64,000 nt of DNA from Acidimicrobiaceae bacterium. Lineage in GTDB: Bacteria > Actinomycetota > Acidimicrobiia > Acidimicrobiales > RAAP-2. Made by a program: the position numbers and the translations under genes. Each line of letters begins with the position of its first letter. Position 1 is the stretch's first letter. Under the pieces are notes generated by a model that was given only the letters and a program-made list of their open reading frames with translations, ran no database searches and was not told the origin of the DNA. Where the stretch lies: NCBI GenBank assembly GCA_003155135.1, contig PMFN01000047.1, forward strand, positions 75,953 to 139,952. Reading direction: 5' to 3'. This document shows, one piece after another, positions 25,366-34,809 of the stretch.

Positions 25366-26102
25366 GGCGCAACGCGACCGAACTCGCCAAGATGCGCCGA
25401 GCCGGCAAGGTTGTGGCCGAGATGCATGAGGCGACCCGGGCGGCCGCCGTGCCGGGGGTGACCACCGAGCAGCTCGACAAGGTGGCCCGAGAGGTGCTCG
25501 AGCGCCGCGGGGCGACGTCGAACTTCCTCAACTACCACGGCTTCCCCGCCGTCATCTGCACTTCGCCCAACGACATGATCGTCCACGGCATCCCGGGCTC
25601 CTACGTGCTGAAAGAGGGCGACATCCTCTCGATCGACTGCGGGGCCATCATCGAGGGCTACCACGGCGACGCTGCCTACACCATGGCCATCGGCCGGGTG
25701 AGCAAGGAGGCGGCGCGCCTCATCGAGGTCACCGAGCGGAGCATGTGGGCGGGCATCGAGCAGCTGCGCGCCGGCAACCGCCTCCACGAGGTGGGCCGTG
25801 CGGTCCAAGACGTCGCCGAGCGGGCCGGCTACTCGGTGGTGCGCGAGTACGTGGGCCACGCCATCGGCACCGCCATGCACGAGCAGCCCCAGGTGCCGAA
25901 CTACTGGCCCGGGACGCCTGGCCCGATGCTGAAGACCGGGATGGTCTTCGCCGTCGAGCCCATGGTGAACGCCGGATCGGCCGAGACCAGGGTCTTGGAC
26001 GACGACTGGAGCGTGGTGACCGCCGACGGGCGCCTCTCGGCACATTTCGAGCACACGATCGCCGTCACCGAGGACGGACCGGAGGTCTTCACCCTCTCCT
26101 AG
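25362..26102 (+). CDS. map: Methionine aminopeptidase, type I
   Basis: Removes the N-terminal methionine from nascent proteins using a dinuclear metal centre. It has 246 aa. All five metal ligands are visible: D92, D103, H166, E199 and E230. The conserved YHGFPAVICTSPNDMIVHGI segment fixes the identity. The start ATG 25362 is chosen from the family N-terminus (MRRNATELAKMRRAG); it lacks its own SD and overlaps the stop of a 13-codon ORF. It lies between adk and infA, as in many bacteria. Confidence 0.96.
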   Translation: MRRNATELAKMRRAGKVVAEMHEATRAAAVPGVTTEQLDKVAREVLERRGATSNFLNYHGFPAVICTSPNDMIVHGIPGSYVLKEGDILSIDCGAIIEGYHGDAAYTMAIGRVSKEAARLIEVTERSMWAGIEQLRAGNRLHEVGRAVQDVAERAGYSVVREYVGHAIGTAMHEQPQVPNYWPGTPGPMLKTGMVFAVEPMVNAGSAETRVLDDDWSVVTADGRLSAHFEHTIAVTEDGPEVFTLS

Positions 26103-26133
26103 GCCCCCATTACCACTGAACTGGGGGGTCGGG

Positions 26134-26162
26134 CTGGCAATTGGGCGCCGATACGGTAGAAT
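26134..26162 (+). promoter_or_regulatory. infA operon promoter
   Basis: CTGGCA (26134-26139) and TAGAAT (26157-26162) are 17 nt apart; the -10 matches the consensus at five of six positions. Transcription would start near 26169 with a leader of about 117 nt, containing a T6 run at 26230-26235. It would drive infA, rpmJ, rpsM, rpsK, rpsD, rpoA and rplQ. Confidence 0.6.
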
Positions 26163-26285
26163 CTCTCTTCGGCCCGCCGCCCGGTTCCATTTCGGGGCCC
26201 GAGGTCGTCGGTCAAGGCGCCAGCGCACGTTTTTTCCAACCGCGCCATCGTCGAGGAAGCAAGCGTTCGAGTCGAGGAGAGTCAC

Positions 26286-26510
26286 CTGCCCAAGCCCAAA
26301 GAAGATGCCATCGTGCTCGAAGGAACGGTCGTCGAGCCGCTCCCCAACGCCATGTTCCGAGTGGAGCTGGAGAACGGGCACAAGGTGCTGGCACACAGTT
26401 CCGGGAAGATGCGGATGCATCGGATCCGGATCCTGCCGGGCGACAAGGTCCAAGTTGAGATCACCCCCTACGACCTCAACCGGGGGCGGATCACCTACCG
26501 GTACAAGTAA
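26286..26510 (+). CDS. infA: Translation initiation factor IF-1, apparent CTG start
   Basis: Essential OB-fold factor that blocks the A site during initiation. From CTG 26286 the product is 74 aa, starting (M)[20 protein letters not shown], which matches the usual actinobacterial N-terminus and length (72-73 aa). The strong SD GAGGAGA (26274-26280) is 5 nt upstream of this CTG. No in-frame ATG, GTG or TTG exists further upstream. The first standard start, GTG 26313, would delete nine N-terminal residues and has only a weak AAAGAAG in front. The core [14 protein letters not shown] and SGKM followed by [10 protein letters not shown] is intact. Confidence 0.88.
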   Translation: MPKPKEDAIVLEGTVVEPLPNAMFRVELENGHKVLAHSSGKMRMHRIRILPGDKVQVEITPYDLNRGRITYRYK

Positions 26511-26567
26511 GAGGCGCCCCACCACGGTGGGGTCACCGAGAACGAGTAGAAGCGAAGGAATGGTCAC

Positions 26568-26681
26568 GTGAAGGTTCGACCGAGTGTCAAGGCGATCTGC
26601 GAGAAGTGCAAGGTGATCCGTCGGCACGGTCGCGTCGTCGTGATCTGTGAAAACCCCCGGCACAAGCAGCGCCAGGGTTAA
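26568..26681 (+). CDS. rpmJ: 50S ribosomal protein L36 (zinc form)
   Basis: Very short large-subunit protein, 37 aa, starting GTG with GAAGGAA as SD 8 nt upstream. It reads [19 protein letters not shown] then [18 protein letters not shown]. The zinc ligands C-x2-C, C and H are all present. It lies in its usual place between infA and rpsM, 57 nt after infA. Confidence 0.97.
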   Translation: MKVRPSVKAICEKCKVIRRHGRVVVICENPRHKQRQG

Positions 26682-26689
26682 GGAGACAA

Positions 26690-27067
26690 ATGGCCCGTAT
26701 TTCTGGCGTCGACATCCCGAGGGAGAAGCGCCTCGAGATTTCCCTCACCTACATCTTCGGCATCGGCCTCACGATGTCCCAGGAGATCTGCGCGCGCACC
26801 GACGTCGACCCCAACACGAGGGTGCGCGACCTCACCGACGAGGAGATCACGCGCCTGCGCAACGACATCGACGCCAACCTGCGCGTCGAGGGTGACCTGC
26901 GCCGGGACATCTCCCAGGACATCAAGCGCAAGATGGAGATCAACTGCTATCAGGGCGTGCGGCACCGCAAGGGCCTGCCCGTCCACGGTCAGCGCACGCA
27001 CACCAACGCCCGCACCCGCAAGGGCCCGAAGAAGACGGTCGCCGGAAAGAAGAAGGTCCGCAAGTAG
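26690..27067 (+). CDS. rpsM: 30S ribosomal protein S13
   Basis: Head protein forming intersubunit bridges. It has 125 aa, starting [20 protein letters not shown], with the helix-two-turn-helix region and the basic tail [16 protein letters not shown] aaggaga is 6 nt upstream. The stop abuts the rpsK ATG with no gap. Confidence 0.98.
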   Translation: MARISGVDIPREKRLEISLTYIFGIGLTMSQEICARTDVDPNTRVRDLTDEEITRLRNDIDANLRVEGDLRRDISQDIKRKMEINCYQGVRHRKGLPVHGQRTHTNARTRKGPKKTVAGKKKVRK

Positions 27068-27469
27068 ATGGCCAAGCCCACCGCAAAGACCACTCGGCGC
27101 CCGCGTCGTCGGGAGCGCAAGAACGTCGCCTACGGCGTCGCGCACATCAAGAGCTCCTTCAACAACACGATCGTCTCGATCGCCGACCCCGAAGGCAACG
27201 TCCTCGCCTGGGCGTCGGCGGGCAACGTGGGCTTCAAGGGCTCGCGCAAGTCCACCCCCTTCGCCGCCCAGCTGGCCGCCGAAGCCTGTGCCCGCCGTGC
27301 GATGGAGCACGGCGTGCGCAAGGTCGACGTTTTGGTGCGTGGCCCGGGCTCGGGCCGAGAGACCGCCATCCGCTCCCTCGCCGCCGCCGGCATCGAGGTC
27401 GTCGGCATCAAGGACGTCACACCCATCCCCCACAACGGCTGCCGCCCCAAGAAGCGGCGCCGGGTCTAG
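27068..27469 (+). CDS. rpsK: 30S ribosomal protein S11
   Basis: Platform protein of the 30S subunit. It has 133 aa with the conserved [20 protein letters not shown] and the C-terminal [18 protein letters not shown]. It directly follows rpsM and is 23 nt before rpsD. Confidence 0.98.
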   Translation: MAKPTAKTTRRPRRRERKNVAYGVAHIKSSFNNTIVSIADPEGNVLAWASAGNVGFKGSRKSTPFAAQLAAEACARRAMEHGVRKVDVLVRGPGSGRETAIRSLAAAGIEVVGIKDVTPIPHNGCRPKKRRRV

Positions 27470-27492
27470 GTCAAGGAAGCGAAGGACCGAGC

Positions 27493-28140
27493 ATGGCTCG
27501 ATACACCGGACCCGTCTGTCGGCTCTGCCGACGAGAGCGGACGAAACTGTTCTTGAAAGGCGAGCGCTGCTACTCGCTCAAGTGCCCCGTCTCCGAGGCG
27601 GTGACCGACCGCCACAGCCGCGCCTACCCGCCCGGCGAGCACGGCCGCGACCGCATGCGCCAGGGCTCTGAGTACCTGACCCAGCTGCGCGAGAAGCAGA
27701 AGGCACGTCGCATCTACGGGATCTTGGAGCGCCAGTTCCGCAACCTCTACGAGGAGGCGAACCACGCCCCGGGCATCACCGGCGAGAACCTGCTGCGCAT
27801 GCTCGAGCTGCGCCTCGACAACGTGGTGTTCCGCGCCGGCTGGGGAGCGAGCCGCAGCCAGGCCCGCCAGTTCGTCCGCCACGGCCACGTCCTGATCAAC
27901 GGCAAGCGCGTGACGATCCCGTCGTACCGGGTCCGCAAGGGCGAGACAGTGACCTTGAAGGACGCCTCGCGCACCATGTTCGCCGTCCGGCGCAACATGG
28001 ACACCCTCGACCGCCAGCAGCCGGCGTGGCTCGAGAGTGGCGACGGCGGTTTCGCCGTCTCGGTGCTCAACCCGCCCCTGCGCGAGCAGATCGACGAGCC
28101 TGTCCAAGAGCAGCTCATCGTCGAGCTCTACTCCAAGTAA
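27493..28140 (+). CDS. rpsD: 30S ribosomal protein S4 (zinc-binding form)
   Basis: Primary 16S rRNA-binding protein that nucleates the 30S body and in E. coli represses the alpha operon. It has 215 aa. The N-terminus holds four cysteines (VCRLCR then ERCYSLKCP), a zinc site. The S4 RNA-binding domain is visible in [20 protein letters not shown] and [17 protein letters not shown]. It precedes rpoA by 73 nt. Confidence 0.98.
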   Translation: MARYTGPVCRLCRRERTKLFLKGERCYSLKCPVSEAVTDRHSRAYPPGEHGRDRMRQGSEYLTQLREKQKARRIYGILERQFRNLYEEANHAPGITGENLLRMLELRLDNVVFRAGWGASRSQARQFVRHGHVLINGKRVTIPSYRVRKGETVTLKDASRTMFAVRRNMDTLDRQQPAWLESGDGGFAVSVLNPPLREQIDEPVQEQLIVELYSK

Positions 28141-28213
28141 TCGGGCCCCGGCGCCGCCGGGCCACCACGAACCTTCCGACACCTACCGCTCACAGACCGA
28201 GGAGCCAGCAACG

Positions 28214-29152
28214 ATGCTCATCATCCAACGACCCACCGTCGAGGCCCTCGACGAGGAGAGCCAGAACCGCCAGCGCTTCTCCGTCGGGCCGCTCGACCCA
28301 GGCTTCGGCCACACCCTCGGGAACTCCCTGCGCCGCACGCTGCTCTCCTCGATCCCCGGCGCTGCGGTGACCCAGGTCCGCTTCGACGACGCGCTCCACG
28401 AGTTCACGACCCTGCCGGGCGTGAAGGAGGACGTCACCGACATCATCTTGAACCTGAAGGACCTGCTCGTCCGCTCGGTCGCCGATGAGCCGGTGACGCT
28501 GCGCTTCGACAAGCGGGGCCCCGGCGACGTCACCGGTGCGGACCTCCAGACCACCGCCGACGTCGAGGTGCTCAACCCCGACCTGCACGTCGCCAGCCTG
28601 AACGCCAAGGGCCGCCTCGCGCTCGACCTCACCGTCGAGCGCGGCCGCGGCTACGTCTCGGCCGACAAGAACAAGCGCTCGGCGACGATCGGGGTCATCC
28701 CGGTCGACTCCATCTTCTCGCCCGTACGCCGGGTGACCTTCACCGTCGAGCCCGTGCGCGTCGAGCAGTCCACCGACTTCGACAGCCTGGTCCTCGATAT
28801 CGAGACCGACGGGTCGCTCACACCCCGTGAGGCCCTCGCCTCGGCAGGCGACACCCTGCGCACCCTGGTCGGCCTCGTCGCCGACCTGGAGGAGGCCCCC
28901 CAGGGCCTCGAGCTCGGCGACGTGAGCGTCGCCTCGAGCGGCTCGCCGGACCTCGACCTGCGCATCGAGGACCTCGACCTCTCCGAGCGCCCGCGGAACT
29001 GCTTGAAGCGCGCGCAGGTCAACACGATCGGCGAGCTGGTCGAGCGCACGCCCGACGAGCTCCTCGGCATCACCAACTTCGGCCAGAAATCGCTCGACGA
29101 GGTGCTCGAGCGCCTGGACGAGCGCGGCCTGTCACTGCGGACAAAGGACTGA
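28214..29152 (+). CDS. rpoA: DNA-directed RNA polymerase subunit alpha
   Basis: Assembly platform of RNA polymerase; its C-terminal domain binds promoter UP elements and activators. I choose ATG 28214 (312 aa), which has the SD GAGGAG 9 nt upstream. The N-terminal domain contains [20 protein letters not shown]. The C-terminal domain (from about residue 255) contains [20 protein letters not shown] and the usual [14 protein letters not shown] longer reading from 28037 overlaps rpsD and is not conserved. Confidence 0.98.
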   Translation: MLIIQRPTVEALDEESQNRQRFSVGPLDPGFGHTLGNSLRRTLLSSIPGAAVTQVRFDDALHEFTTLPGVKEDVTDIILNLKDLLVRSVADEPVTLRFDKRGPGDVTGADLQTTADVEVLNPDLHVASLNAKGRLALDLTVERGRGYVSADKNKRSATIGVIPVDSIFSPVRRVTFTVEPVRVEQSTDFDSLVLDIETDGSLTPREALASAGDTLRTLVGLVADLEEAPQGLELGDVSVASSGSPDLDLRIEDLDLSERPRNCLKRAQVNTIGELVERTPDELLGITNFGQKSLDEVLERLDERGLSLRTKD

Positions 29153-29153
29153 G

Positions 29154-29507
29154 ATGCGCGCCACACCCAAACGCGGACGCCGCCTCGGCGGCGACGCCGC
29201 CCACCAGAAGGCCATGATGGGCAACCTCGTTGCCTCACTCATCGCCGCGGAGTCGCTCGTGACCACCGAGACGAAGGCGAAGGCCCTGCGGCCGGTGGCC
29301 GAGAAGTGCATCACCGCGGCGAGAAAGGGCGGCCTGCACCAGCACCGCCAGGTGGTCGCCCTCATCCGCGACAAGGACATGGCCCACAAGCTCTTCGAGG
29401 ACATCGCACCGCGCTACACGGACCGTCCCGGCGGCTACACGCGCATCCTGAAGCTGGGGCCGCGCCCGGGCGACAACGCCCCGATGGCCCGCATCGAGCT
29501 GGTCTGA
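29154..29507 (+). CDS. rplQ: 50S ribosomal protein L17
   Basis: Large-subunit protein near the tunnel exit. It has 117 aa, normal length. The family features RRLGGDAAHQKAMMGNLVAS and GGYTRILKLGPRPGDNAPMA are present. It starts two bases after the rpoA stop. A GCCCC/GGGGC inverted repeat follows (29508-29526) without a T-run. Confidence 0.98.
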   Translation: MRATPKRGRRLGGDAAHQKAMMGNLVASLIAAESLVTTETKAKALRPVAEKCITAARKGGLHQHRQVVALIRDKDMAHKLFEDIAPRYTDRPGGYTRILKLGPRPGDNAPMARIELV

Positions 29508-29531
29508 GCCCCCCGGTCGGCGGGGCATCTC

Positions 29532-30443
29532 GTGGCGAGCCGACAGGCCGGGCCCCCCGACGCACTGCTCGGGTCCACGGCGCCAGCACTCTCGCTCGGC
29601 CCTGAGGAGCCGGTCGCACCCGAGACCGTCCGCTGGCGGCTCGTGCTCTCCTACGACGGCAGCTGCTTCCATGGCTTCGCCGCCCAGCCGGACACCACCA
29701 CGGTGGCGGGGTCGCTCGCCGGGGCCATTGCACGCGTGCTGCGCCTCGAGGCCCCACCGGCCCTCACCTGCGCCGGACGCACCGACGCCGGCGTCCACGC
29801 ACGGGGCCAGGTGGTCCACCTCGACGTGCCGGCCGTTCTCCCCGTCCGTCAGCGGGCAAAGACGCCGAGTGTGTGGGGACCGACAGAGCTGGCCGACGCG
29901 CTGAACCGCCAGCTGGCGCCGGCGATCGTGGTCACCGCGGCGGATGTCGCACCGGAGGGCTTCGATGCCCGCCACTCAGCCACGGCTCGCAGCTACCGGT
30001 ACCTCGTCTACAACGCGCCCGCCCCTGACCCCCTGCTCGCCCCGCTCAGCTGGCACATCGCCGAGGAGCTCGACGTGCGGGCCATGCGCGCCGCCAGCGA
30101 CACCCTGATTGGCGAGCACGACTTTCGGGCCTTCTGCCGGCGCGTGCCGGGAACGGCCGCCACGGACCCGATCGTGCGCCGGGTGCTCAGCGCGGACTGG
30201 CGCTCCCTCGGGCCCGACGCGCTCGACGGTGCGCCCGGGCGCCTGCTGCGCTTCGACATCACGGCGGGCTCGTTCTGCCACCAGATGGTCCGCTCCCTGG
30301 TCGGCCAGCTCGTCCACGCCGGGCGCGGGAGGGCGACCTCGGCCGACATGATGGCCCTCCTGCGGGCACACGGGCGCTCGGGCGCCGTCCAGCCCGCACC
30401 GCCCGAGGGGCTGTGCCTCGTCGGGGTCCGCTACGGGGACTGA
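29532..30443 (+). CDS. truA: tRNA pseudouridine(38-40) synthase TruA
   Basis: Isomerises uridines 38-40 in the tRNA anticodon arm. It has 303 aa. The catalytic aspartate lies in [17 protein letters not shown]. The RSYRYLVYN and [11 protein letters not shown] segments are also family-typical. The GTG start 24 nt after rplQ gives a variable leader of about 30 residues before the first beta strand (WRLVLSYDG), so a later start is possible. truA after rplQ is a common arrangement. Confidence 0.95.
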   Translation: MASRQAGPPDALLGSTAPALSLGPEEPVAPETVRWRLVLSYDGSCFHGFAAQPDTTTVAGSLAGAIARVLRLEAPPALTCAGRTDAGVHARGQVVHLDVPAVLPVRQRAKTPSVWGPTELADALNRQLAPAIVVTAADVAPEGFDARHSATARSYRYLVYNAPAPDPLLAPLSWHIAEELDVRAMRAASDTLIGEHDFRAFCRRVPGTAATDPIVRRVLSADWRSLGPDALDGAPGRLLRFDITAGSFCHQMVRSLVGQLVHAGRGRATSADMMALLRAHGRSGAVQPAPPEGLCLVGVRYGD

Positions 30444-30484
30444 GAGGCAACCGGGCAGTCGTGACCTCGGGCGAAGGGCCCGGC

Positions 30485-30513
30485 TTGCTCGGCGGCTCTT
30501 CTCGTCGTATCCT
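30485..30513 (+). promoter_or_regulatory. rplM-rpsI promoter
   Basis: TTGCTC (30485-30490) and TATCCT (30508-30513) are 17 nt apart. The predicted start near 30520 gives a leader of about 80 nt ahead of rplM. It begins with a GGTCC-ttc-GGACC hairpin. Confidence 0.65.
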
Positions 30514-30521
30514 GGCACCTC

Positions 30522-30534
30522 GGTCCTTCGGACC
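30522..30534 (+). other. Leader hairpin before rplM
   Basis: GGTCC (30522-30526) and GGACC (30530-30534) form a perfect 5-bp stem with a TTC loop close to the predicted 5' end of the rplM mRNA. Ribosomal protein L13 operons in some bacteria have autoregulatory leaders; similarity to those was not tested. Confidence 0.35.
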
Positions 30535-30598
30535 CCAATTGTCGTGCGCGCCCCGCGGCGTGCCGGCACATCGCTCGACGGAAGCCAAGGAAAAGCTC

Positions 30599-31048
30599 TT
30601 GCGTACGTACGCACCAAAAGCAGAAGAGATCACCCGTGCCTGGTACGTGGTCGACGCCGAGGGCATGGTCCTCGGGCGCCTCGCCACCGAGGTGGCGCGC
30701 ATCCTGCGCGGCAAGCACCAGCCCTTCTTCGCCCCCCACATCGACACCGGCGACCACGTCGTCGTGGTGAACGCCGACAAGGTGATCCTCACGTCGAACA
30801 AGGCCGCCGACAAGTTCGCCTACCGCCACAGCGGGTACCCGGGGGGCATCAAGAAGCGCAGCTACGCCGAGCTGCTCGCCGAGCGTCCCGCCGAGCTCGT
30901 GCAGCGTGCCGTGCGCGGCATGTTGCCGAAGAACACCCTTGGGCGCCAGCAGCTGGCCAAGCTCAAGGTTTACGCCGGTCCGGACCACCCCCACGCCGCC
31001 CAGGCGCCCCAGCCGATGGACATTCCCTCGGCCCGGCGTCCCGCCTGA
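30599..31048 (+). CDS. rplM: 50S ribosomal protein L13
   Basis: Early large-subunit assembly protein. TTG 30599 gives 149 aa starting [20 protein letters not shown], the family N-terminus, with the SD AAGGA 7 nt upstream. An upstream reading to 30413 would pass through the promoter and is rejected. [20 protein letters not shown] and [20 protein letters not shown] are conserved. It forms the usual pair with rpsI, 14 nt downstream. Confidence 0.96.
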   Translation: MRTYAPKAEEITRAWYVVDAEGMVLGRLATEVARILRGKHQPFFAPHIDTGDHVVVVNADKVILTSNKAADKFAYRHSGYPGGIKKRSYAELLAERPAELVQRAVRGMLPKNTLGRQQLAKLKVYAGPDHPHAAQAPQPMDIPSARRPA

Positions 31049-31062
31049 ATCCTGGAGCTGAC

Positions 31063-31455
31063 ATGCCCGCACCCCTCACCCAGACCACCGGACGGCGCAA
31101 GCAGGCCGTCGCCCGAGTCCGCTTCCGGCCCGGCGCAGGTGCCATCACCATCAACAAGCGGCCCTTCGAGGCGTTCTTCACCTCGGCCACGCACCGCATG
31201 GCCGCCACCGAGCCGCTCCGCATCACCAACACGACGGACAACTACGACATCGAGGCCACCATCGACGGCGGCGGGACCTCGGGCCAGGCTGGGGCGCTCC
31301 GCCTCGGCATCGCCCGCGCGCTCATCGAACTCGACCCCGAGAGCCGTGGCGCGCTGAAAAAGGCCGGGCTGCTCACCCGTGACGCACGTGAGAAGGAGTC
31401 CAAGAAGTACGGGCTGAAGAAGGCCCGCAAGGCCCCGCAGTACTCCAAGCGCTAA
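31063..31455 (+). CDS. rpsI: 30S ribosomal protein S9
   Basis: Head protein whose C-terminal tail contacts P-site tRNA. It has 130 aa from ATG 31063. [37 protein letters not shown] and the tail [12 protein letters not shown] with its terminal K-R are canonical. The reading further upstream is a shadow of rplM. Confidence 0.98.
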   Translation: MPAPLTQTTGRRKQAVARVRFRPGAGAITINKRPFEAFFTSATHRMAATEPLRITNTTDNYDIEATIDGGGTSGQAGALRLGIARALIELDPESRGALKKAGLLTRDAREKESKKYGLKKARKAPQYSKR

Positions 31456-31460
31456 ACGGC

Positions 31461-32819
31461 GTGACCCTGGCTCGTTTCGGCACCGACGGAGTCCGCGGAC
31501 TGGCCAACGAGGAACTCACTGCCGACGTGGCCATGGCCCTCGGTCGTGCGACGGCCCGGGTCATCCCGGCCACGACCTTCCTGATCGGGCGAGACACGCG
31601 CCGCTCCGGCACCCTGATTCAGGCGGCCCTGGCGGCGGGCCTCGCCACCGAGGGCGCCGACGTCATCGACCTCGGCGTCATCCCCACCCCGGGTGTCGCC
31701 TACCTGGGTGAGCGCCGAGAGCTCCCCGCAGCGGTGGTATCGGCCTCGCACAACCCCTTTGCCGACAACGGCATCAAGGTCTTCGGGACGGGCGGCTCCA
31801 AGCTCCCCCTCGCCACCGAGGCGGCGATCGAGGCGGCCATGGACGCGATCCTGGCCGACCCTGACGGCCCACCGCGCCGGCCCACCGGTCACGGCGTCGG
31901 CCGCATCTCGGTTGACGAGCGCGGGCCCGACGAGTACCGGGTCCACCTCGAGTCCTCGCTGGAGGGGCGTCGGCTCGATGGACTCCACGTCGTCCTCGAC
32001 TGCGCAAACGGGGCCTCGAGCGCCTTCGCCCCCGGCGTCTTTCGCTCCCTCGGTGCCCGGGTGACGGCCATCTCGTGCGAGCCCGACGGGGCCAACATCA
32101 ACGACGGCTGCGGCTCGACCAGCCCCGACAAGGTGGCCAACGCCGTGGTGGCCGGCGGGGCGGACCTCGGGCTCGCCTTCGACGGGGACGCAGACCGGCT
32201 CGTCGCCGTCGACCACACCGGCGCGATCGCCGACGGCGACACCCTCCTCGCCCTCTTCGCGATCGACCTTGCCGCGCATGGCCGCCTGGCCGGCAACACG
32301 GTGGTGGTGACGGTGATGACGAATCTGGGGTTCCGCAGGGCCATGGCCGAGCGCGACATCGCAGTGCGCGAAACGTCGGTCGGCGACCGCCACGTGCTCG
32401 CCGCCATCGACGCCGAGGGGCTCTCGCTCGGAGGCGAGCAGTCGGGTCACATCATCTTCCGCCAGCGCGCCACCACCGGCGACGGGATGCTCACCGGGCT
32501 GATCCTGGCTGACCTACTGCTGCGTCACGGGGCCTCGCTGGCTGCACTCTCCGACGGTGTGGTCGTGCGTGTACCCCAGCGGCTCGTCAATGTGGCAGCC
32601 GCAAACCCCGGTCGCCTGGCGGAGTGCCCGCAGATCTGGGAGGCGGTGGCCGAGATCGAGGACGAGCTCGGCGACGCTGGACGGGTGCTGCTGCGACCGA
32701 GCGGCACCGAACCGCTCGTGCGCATCATGGTCGAGGCAAGCGATCCCGACCAGCTCGACGCCATCGTCGAGCGGCTGAGCGTCCTCGTGCGCGAGGTCCT
32801 CGGGCCCGTCACCCACTGA
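31461..32819 (+). CDS. glmM: Phosphoglucosamine mutase
   Basis: Converts glucosamine-6-phosphate to glucosamine-1-phosphate for UDP-GlcNAc and peptidoglycan. It has 452 aa. The phosphoserine loop SASHNPFADNGIK places the catalytic serine at S96. The metal loop DGDADR has D241, D243 and D245. The C-terminal PSGTEPLVRIMVE binds the substrate phosphate. It starts GTG 5 nt after rpsI and is probably co-transcribed with it. glmS follows after 148 nt, giving two consecutive steps of the pathway. Confidence 0.97.
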   Translation: MTLARFGTDGVRGLANEELTADVAMALGRATARVIPATTFLIGRDTRRSGTLIQAALAAGLATEGADVIDLGVIPTPGVAYLGERRELPAAVVSASHNPFADNGIKVFGTGGSKLPLATEAAIEAAMDAILADPDGPPRRPTGHGVGRISVDERGPDEYRVHLESSLEGRRLDGLHVVLDCANGASSAFAPGVFRSLGARVTAISCEPDGANINDGCGSTSPDKVANAVVAGGADLGLAFDGDADRLVAVDHTGAIADGDTLLALFAIDLAAHGRLAGNTVVVTVMTNLGFRRAMAERDIAVRETSVGDRHVLAAIDAEGLSLGGEQSGHIIFRQRATTGDGMLTGLILADLLLRHGASLAALSDGVVVRVPQRLVNVAAANPGRLAECPQIWEAVAEIEDELGDAGRVLLRPSGTEPLVRIMVEASDPDQLDAIVERLSVLVREVLGPVTH

Positions 32820-32952
32820 GTAATCTCCCACGGGCCCCGTCACCTGCGGCGCACCCTTCTTGGGCTCTCGGGCCGGCCAGTCCCTCAACGCCCCGGTGGG
32901 GGGCATGGGTCGTGACCGACCTGCGGGGAACCGGCGAGCCAGCCCGGGCCGG

Positions 32953-32958
32953 TACGCT
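32953..32958 (+). promoter_or_regulatory. -10 box for a possible leaderless glmS mRNA
   Basis: TACGCT lies 9 nt before the glmS ATG. No SD precedes the ATG and no TTG-type -35 is at the right distance. A transcript start at or next to the ATG is likely. No GlmS ribozyme-like sequence is apparent in the 148-nt gap, although structure was not computed. Confidence 0.45.
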
Positions 32959-32967
32959 CGTCTGGAT

Positions 32968-34809
32968 ATGTGCGGCATCATCGGGGCCACCGGCGACCAC
33001 GACGCCTTGGAAATCGTGCTCGAGGGCCTGGCCCGCCTCGAATACCGCGGCTACGACTCGGCGGGCGTCGCCCTCATCACCGAAGAGGGCATCTGGCGAG
33101 AGCGGAGCGCCCACGGCACCACTTCGGTCGCCGAGCTCGTGAAGCTCGCCGAGAGCGCCCCCGCCGTGCGCCGAACGGGCATCGGCCACACCCGCTGGGC
33201 GACCCATGGCCACCCGACGGCAGGGAACGCCCACCCCCACTTGGACTGCACCGGGCACCTGGCGCTCGTGCACAACGGCATCATCGAGAACCACACAGAG
33301 CTGGCGGCCGCGCTCGTCGCGCGTGGCCATGTCCTGACCTCGGAGACCGACACCGAGGTGGTCGCCCACCTGATCGAAGAGGAGATCGACGGGGGGCTCG
33401 GCCTGGCCGAGGCCCTCCGTGCGGCGCTCAAGGCGGTGCGCGGCGCGTTCTCCCTCGCCGCCGTCCATCGGGACGAGCCAACCTTGATCGTCGCCGCTCG
33501 GCGCGTCTCGCCGCTGGTGGTCGGCCTCTGCGAGGACGAGACGCTGCTCGCCTCGGACATCCCCGCCCTGCTCGGCCGGACCCGGCGCGTGGTCACGCTC
33601 GATGACGACCAGCTGGCAGAGCTGACCCCGGGGCACCTGCGCATCACGACCCTCGACGGCGACGAGGTCGCCGTCGTCGAGCGCACCGTCGACTGGGACC
33701 TCGAGGCGGCAGAGAAGGAGGGCTACCCCGACTTCATGAGCAAGGAGATCCGCGAGCAGCCCCACGCAGTGGCTGACACGCTGCTCGACCGCCAGGCGCC
33801 TGACGGCACCCTGGTACTCGACGAGGTCCGACTGAGCGACCAGTCACTCCGAGAGGCCGACAAGGTCTTCATCGTGGCGTGCGGGTCGAGCTACCACGCC
33901 GCCATGGTGGCGAAGTACGCCATCGAGCGCTGGACCCGGTTGCCGACCGAGGTCGACATCGCGAGTGAGTTCCGCTACCGCGACCCGGTCCTGGACGAGC
34001 GCACGCTCGCCGTCGGTGTCAGCCAGTCGGGGGAGACCGTCGACACCATCCAGGCGATGCGCGAGGCGCGCCGTTGGGGGGCCAAGGTCCTGGTCGTGTC
34101 GAATGTCGTCGACTCCTCCATGGCCCGCGAGGCCGACGGTGTCCTCTACACCCGCGCCGGGCCCGAGGTCGGCGTCGCCGCCACCAAGACGTACGTCGCC
34201 CAGATCGTGGCCCTCGAGCTGGTGGCCCTCAAGCTCGCCCAGCTGCGCGGCACTCTCCCGCCCGAGGAGATCTCTGCGCTCCTCGGTCAGCTCCAGACCC
34301 TGCCCGGCCTCCTCGAGCGCACTTTGGAGCGCTCCGACGCCGTGGATGCGGTGGCCGGCGCGCTGCACGGCGCACGTGACTTCTTCTTCCTCGGTCGCAA
34401 TGTCGGGTTCCCGGTGGCCCTCGAGGGCGCGCTGAAGCTGAAAGAGCTGTCCTACCTGCGCGCCGAGGGCTACCCCGGCGGCGAGCTCAAGCACGGTCCG
34501 ATCGCGCTGATCGAGCCGGGCACGGTTGTCGTGGCGGTCGCCACGCGCAACCGACTGTCCGAGAAGATGCTGTCGAACATCGCCGAGGTGAAGAGCCGGG
34601 GGGCGACCATCGTCGTCGTGGCCAGCGACGGGGATGACGCGACCGCTGCCGTGGCCGACCACGTGCTCTGGGTGCCCGAGGTCGAGCCCCTGCTTTCGCC
34701 CATCATCGATGCCGTGCCCCTCCAGTTCCTGGCCTACCGACTGGCCCGTCTCGCCGGCTACGACGTCGATCGGCCCCGCAACTTGGCCAAGACAGTGACG
34801 GTCGAGTGA
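32968..34809 (+). CDS. glmS: Glutamine-fructose-6-phosphate aminotransferase
   Basis: Makes glucosamine-6-phosphate from fructose-6-phosphate and glutamine, the entry step to amino sugars. ATG 32968 is chosen because the next residue must be the catalytic cysteine, which becomes N-terminal after methionine removal (MCGIIGATGDH). The 613-aa protein has an N-terminal class II glutaminase domain (RLEYRGYDSAGVAL and TRWATHGHPT) and two SIS domains (about 290-610) with CGSSYHAAMVAKY, SQSGETVDT and GVAATKTYVAQ. It ends NLAKTVTVE, the family terminus. It overlaps acpS by 4 nt. Confidence 0.98.
   Translation: MCGIIGATGDHDALEIVLEGLARLEYRGYDSAGVALITEEGIWRERSAHGTTSVAELVKLAESAPAVRRTGIGHTRWATHGHPTAGNAHPHLDCTGHLALVHNGIIENHTELAAALVARGHVLTSETDTEVVAHLIEEEIDGGLGLAEALRAALKAVRGAFSLAAVHRDEPTLIVAARRVSPLVVGLCEDETLLASDIPALLGRTRRVVTLDDDQLAELTPGHLRITTLDGDEVAVVERTVDWDLEAAEKEGYPDFMSKEIREQPHAVADTLLDRQAPDGTLVLDEVRLSDQSLREADKVFIVACGSSYHAAMVAKYAIERWTRLPTEVDIASEFRYRDPVLDERTLAVGVSQSGETVDTIQAMREARRWGAKVLVVSNVVDSSMAREADGVLYTRAGPEVGVAATKTYVAQIVALELVALKLAQLRGTLPPEEISALLGQLQTLPGLLERTLERSDAVDAVAGALHGARDFFFLGRNVGFPVALEGALKLKELSYLRAEGYPGGELKHGPIALIEPGTVVVAVATRNRLSEKMLSNIAEVKSRGATIVVVASDGDDATAAVADHVLWVPEVEPLLSPIIDAVPLQFLAYRLARLAGYDVDRPRNLAKTVTVE

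Noticed and set aside
26313..26510. GTG 26313 as the infA start
   Set aside because: It would remove nine conserved N-terminal residues and has a much weaker SD than the upstream CTG. It remains the fallback if CTG initiation is disproved.
30413..30598. Long N-terminal extension of L13
   Set aside because: It overlaps the truA end and the rplM promoter; TTG 30599 has an SD and the correct N-terminus.
32820..32967. GlmS ribozyme upstream of glmS
   Set aside because: The gap is short, the start looks leaderless and no ribozyme-like core sequence was recognised. A covariance-model search would settle it.
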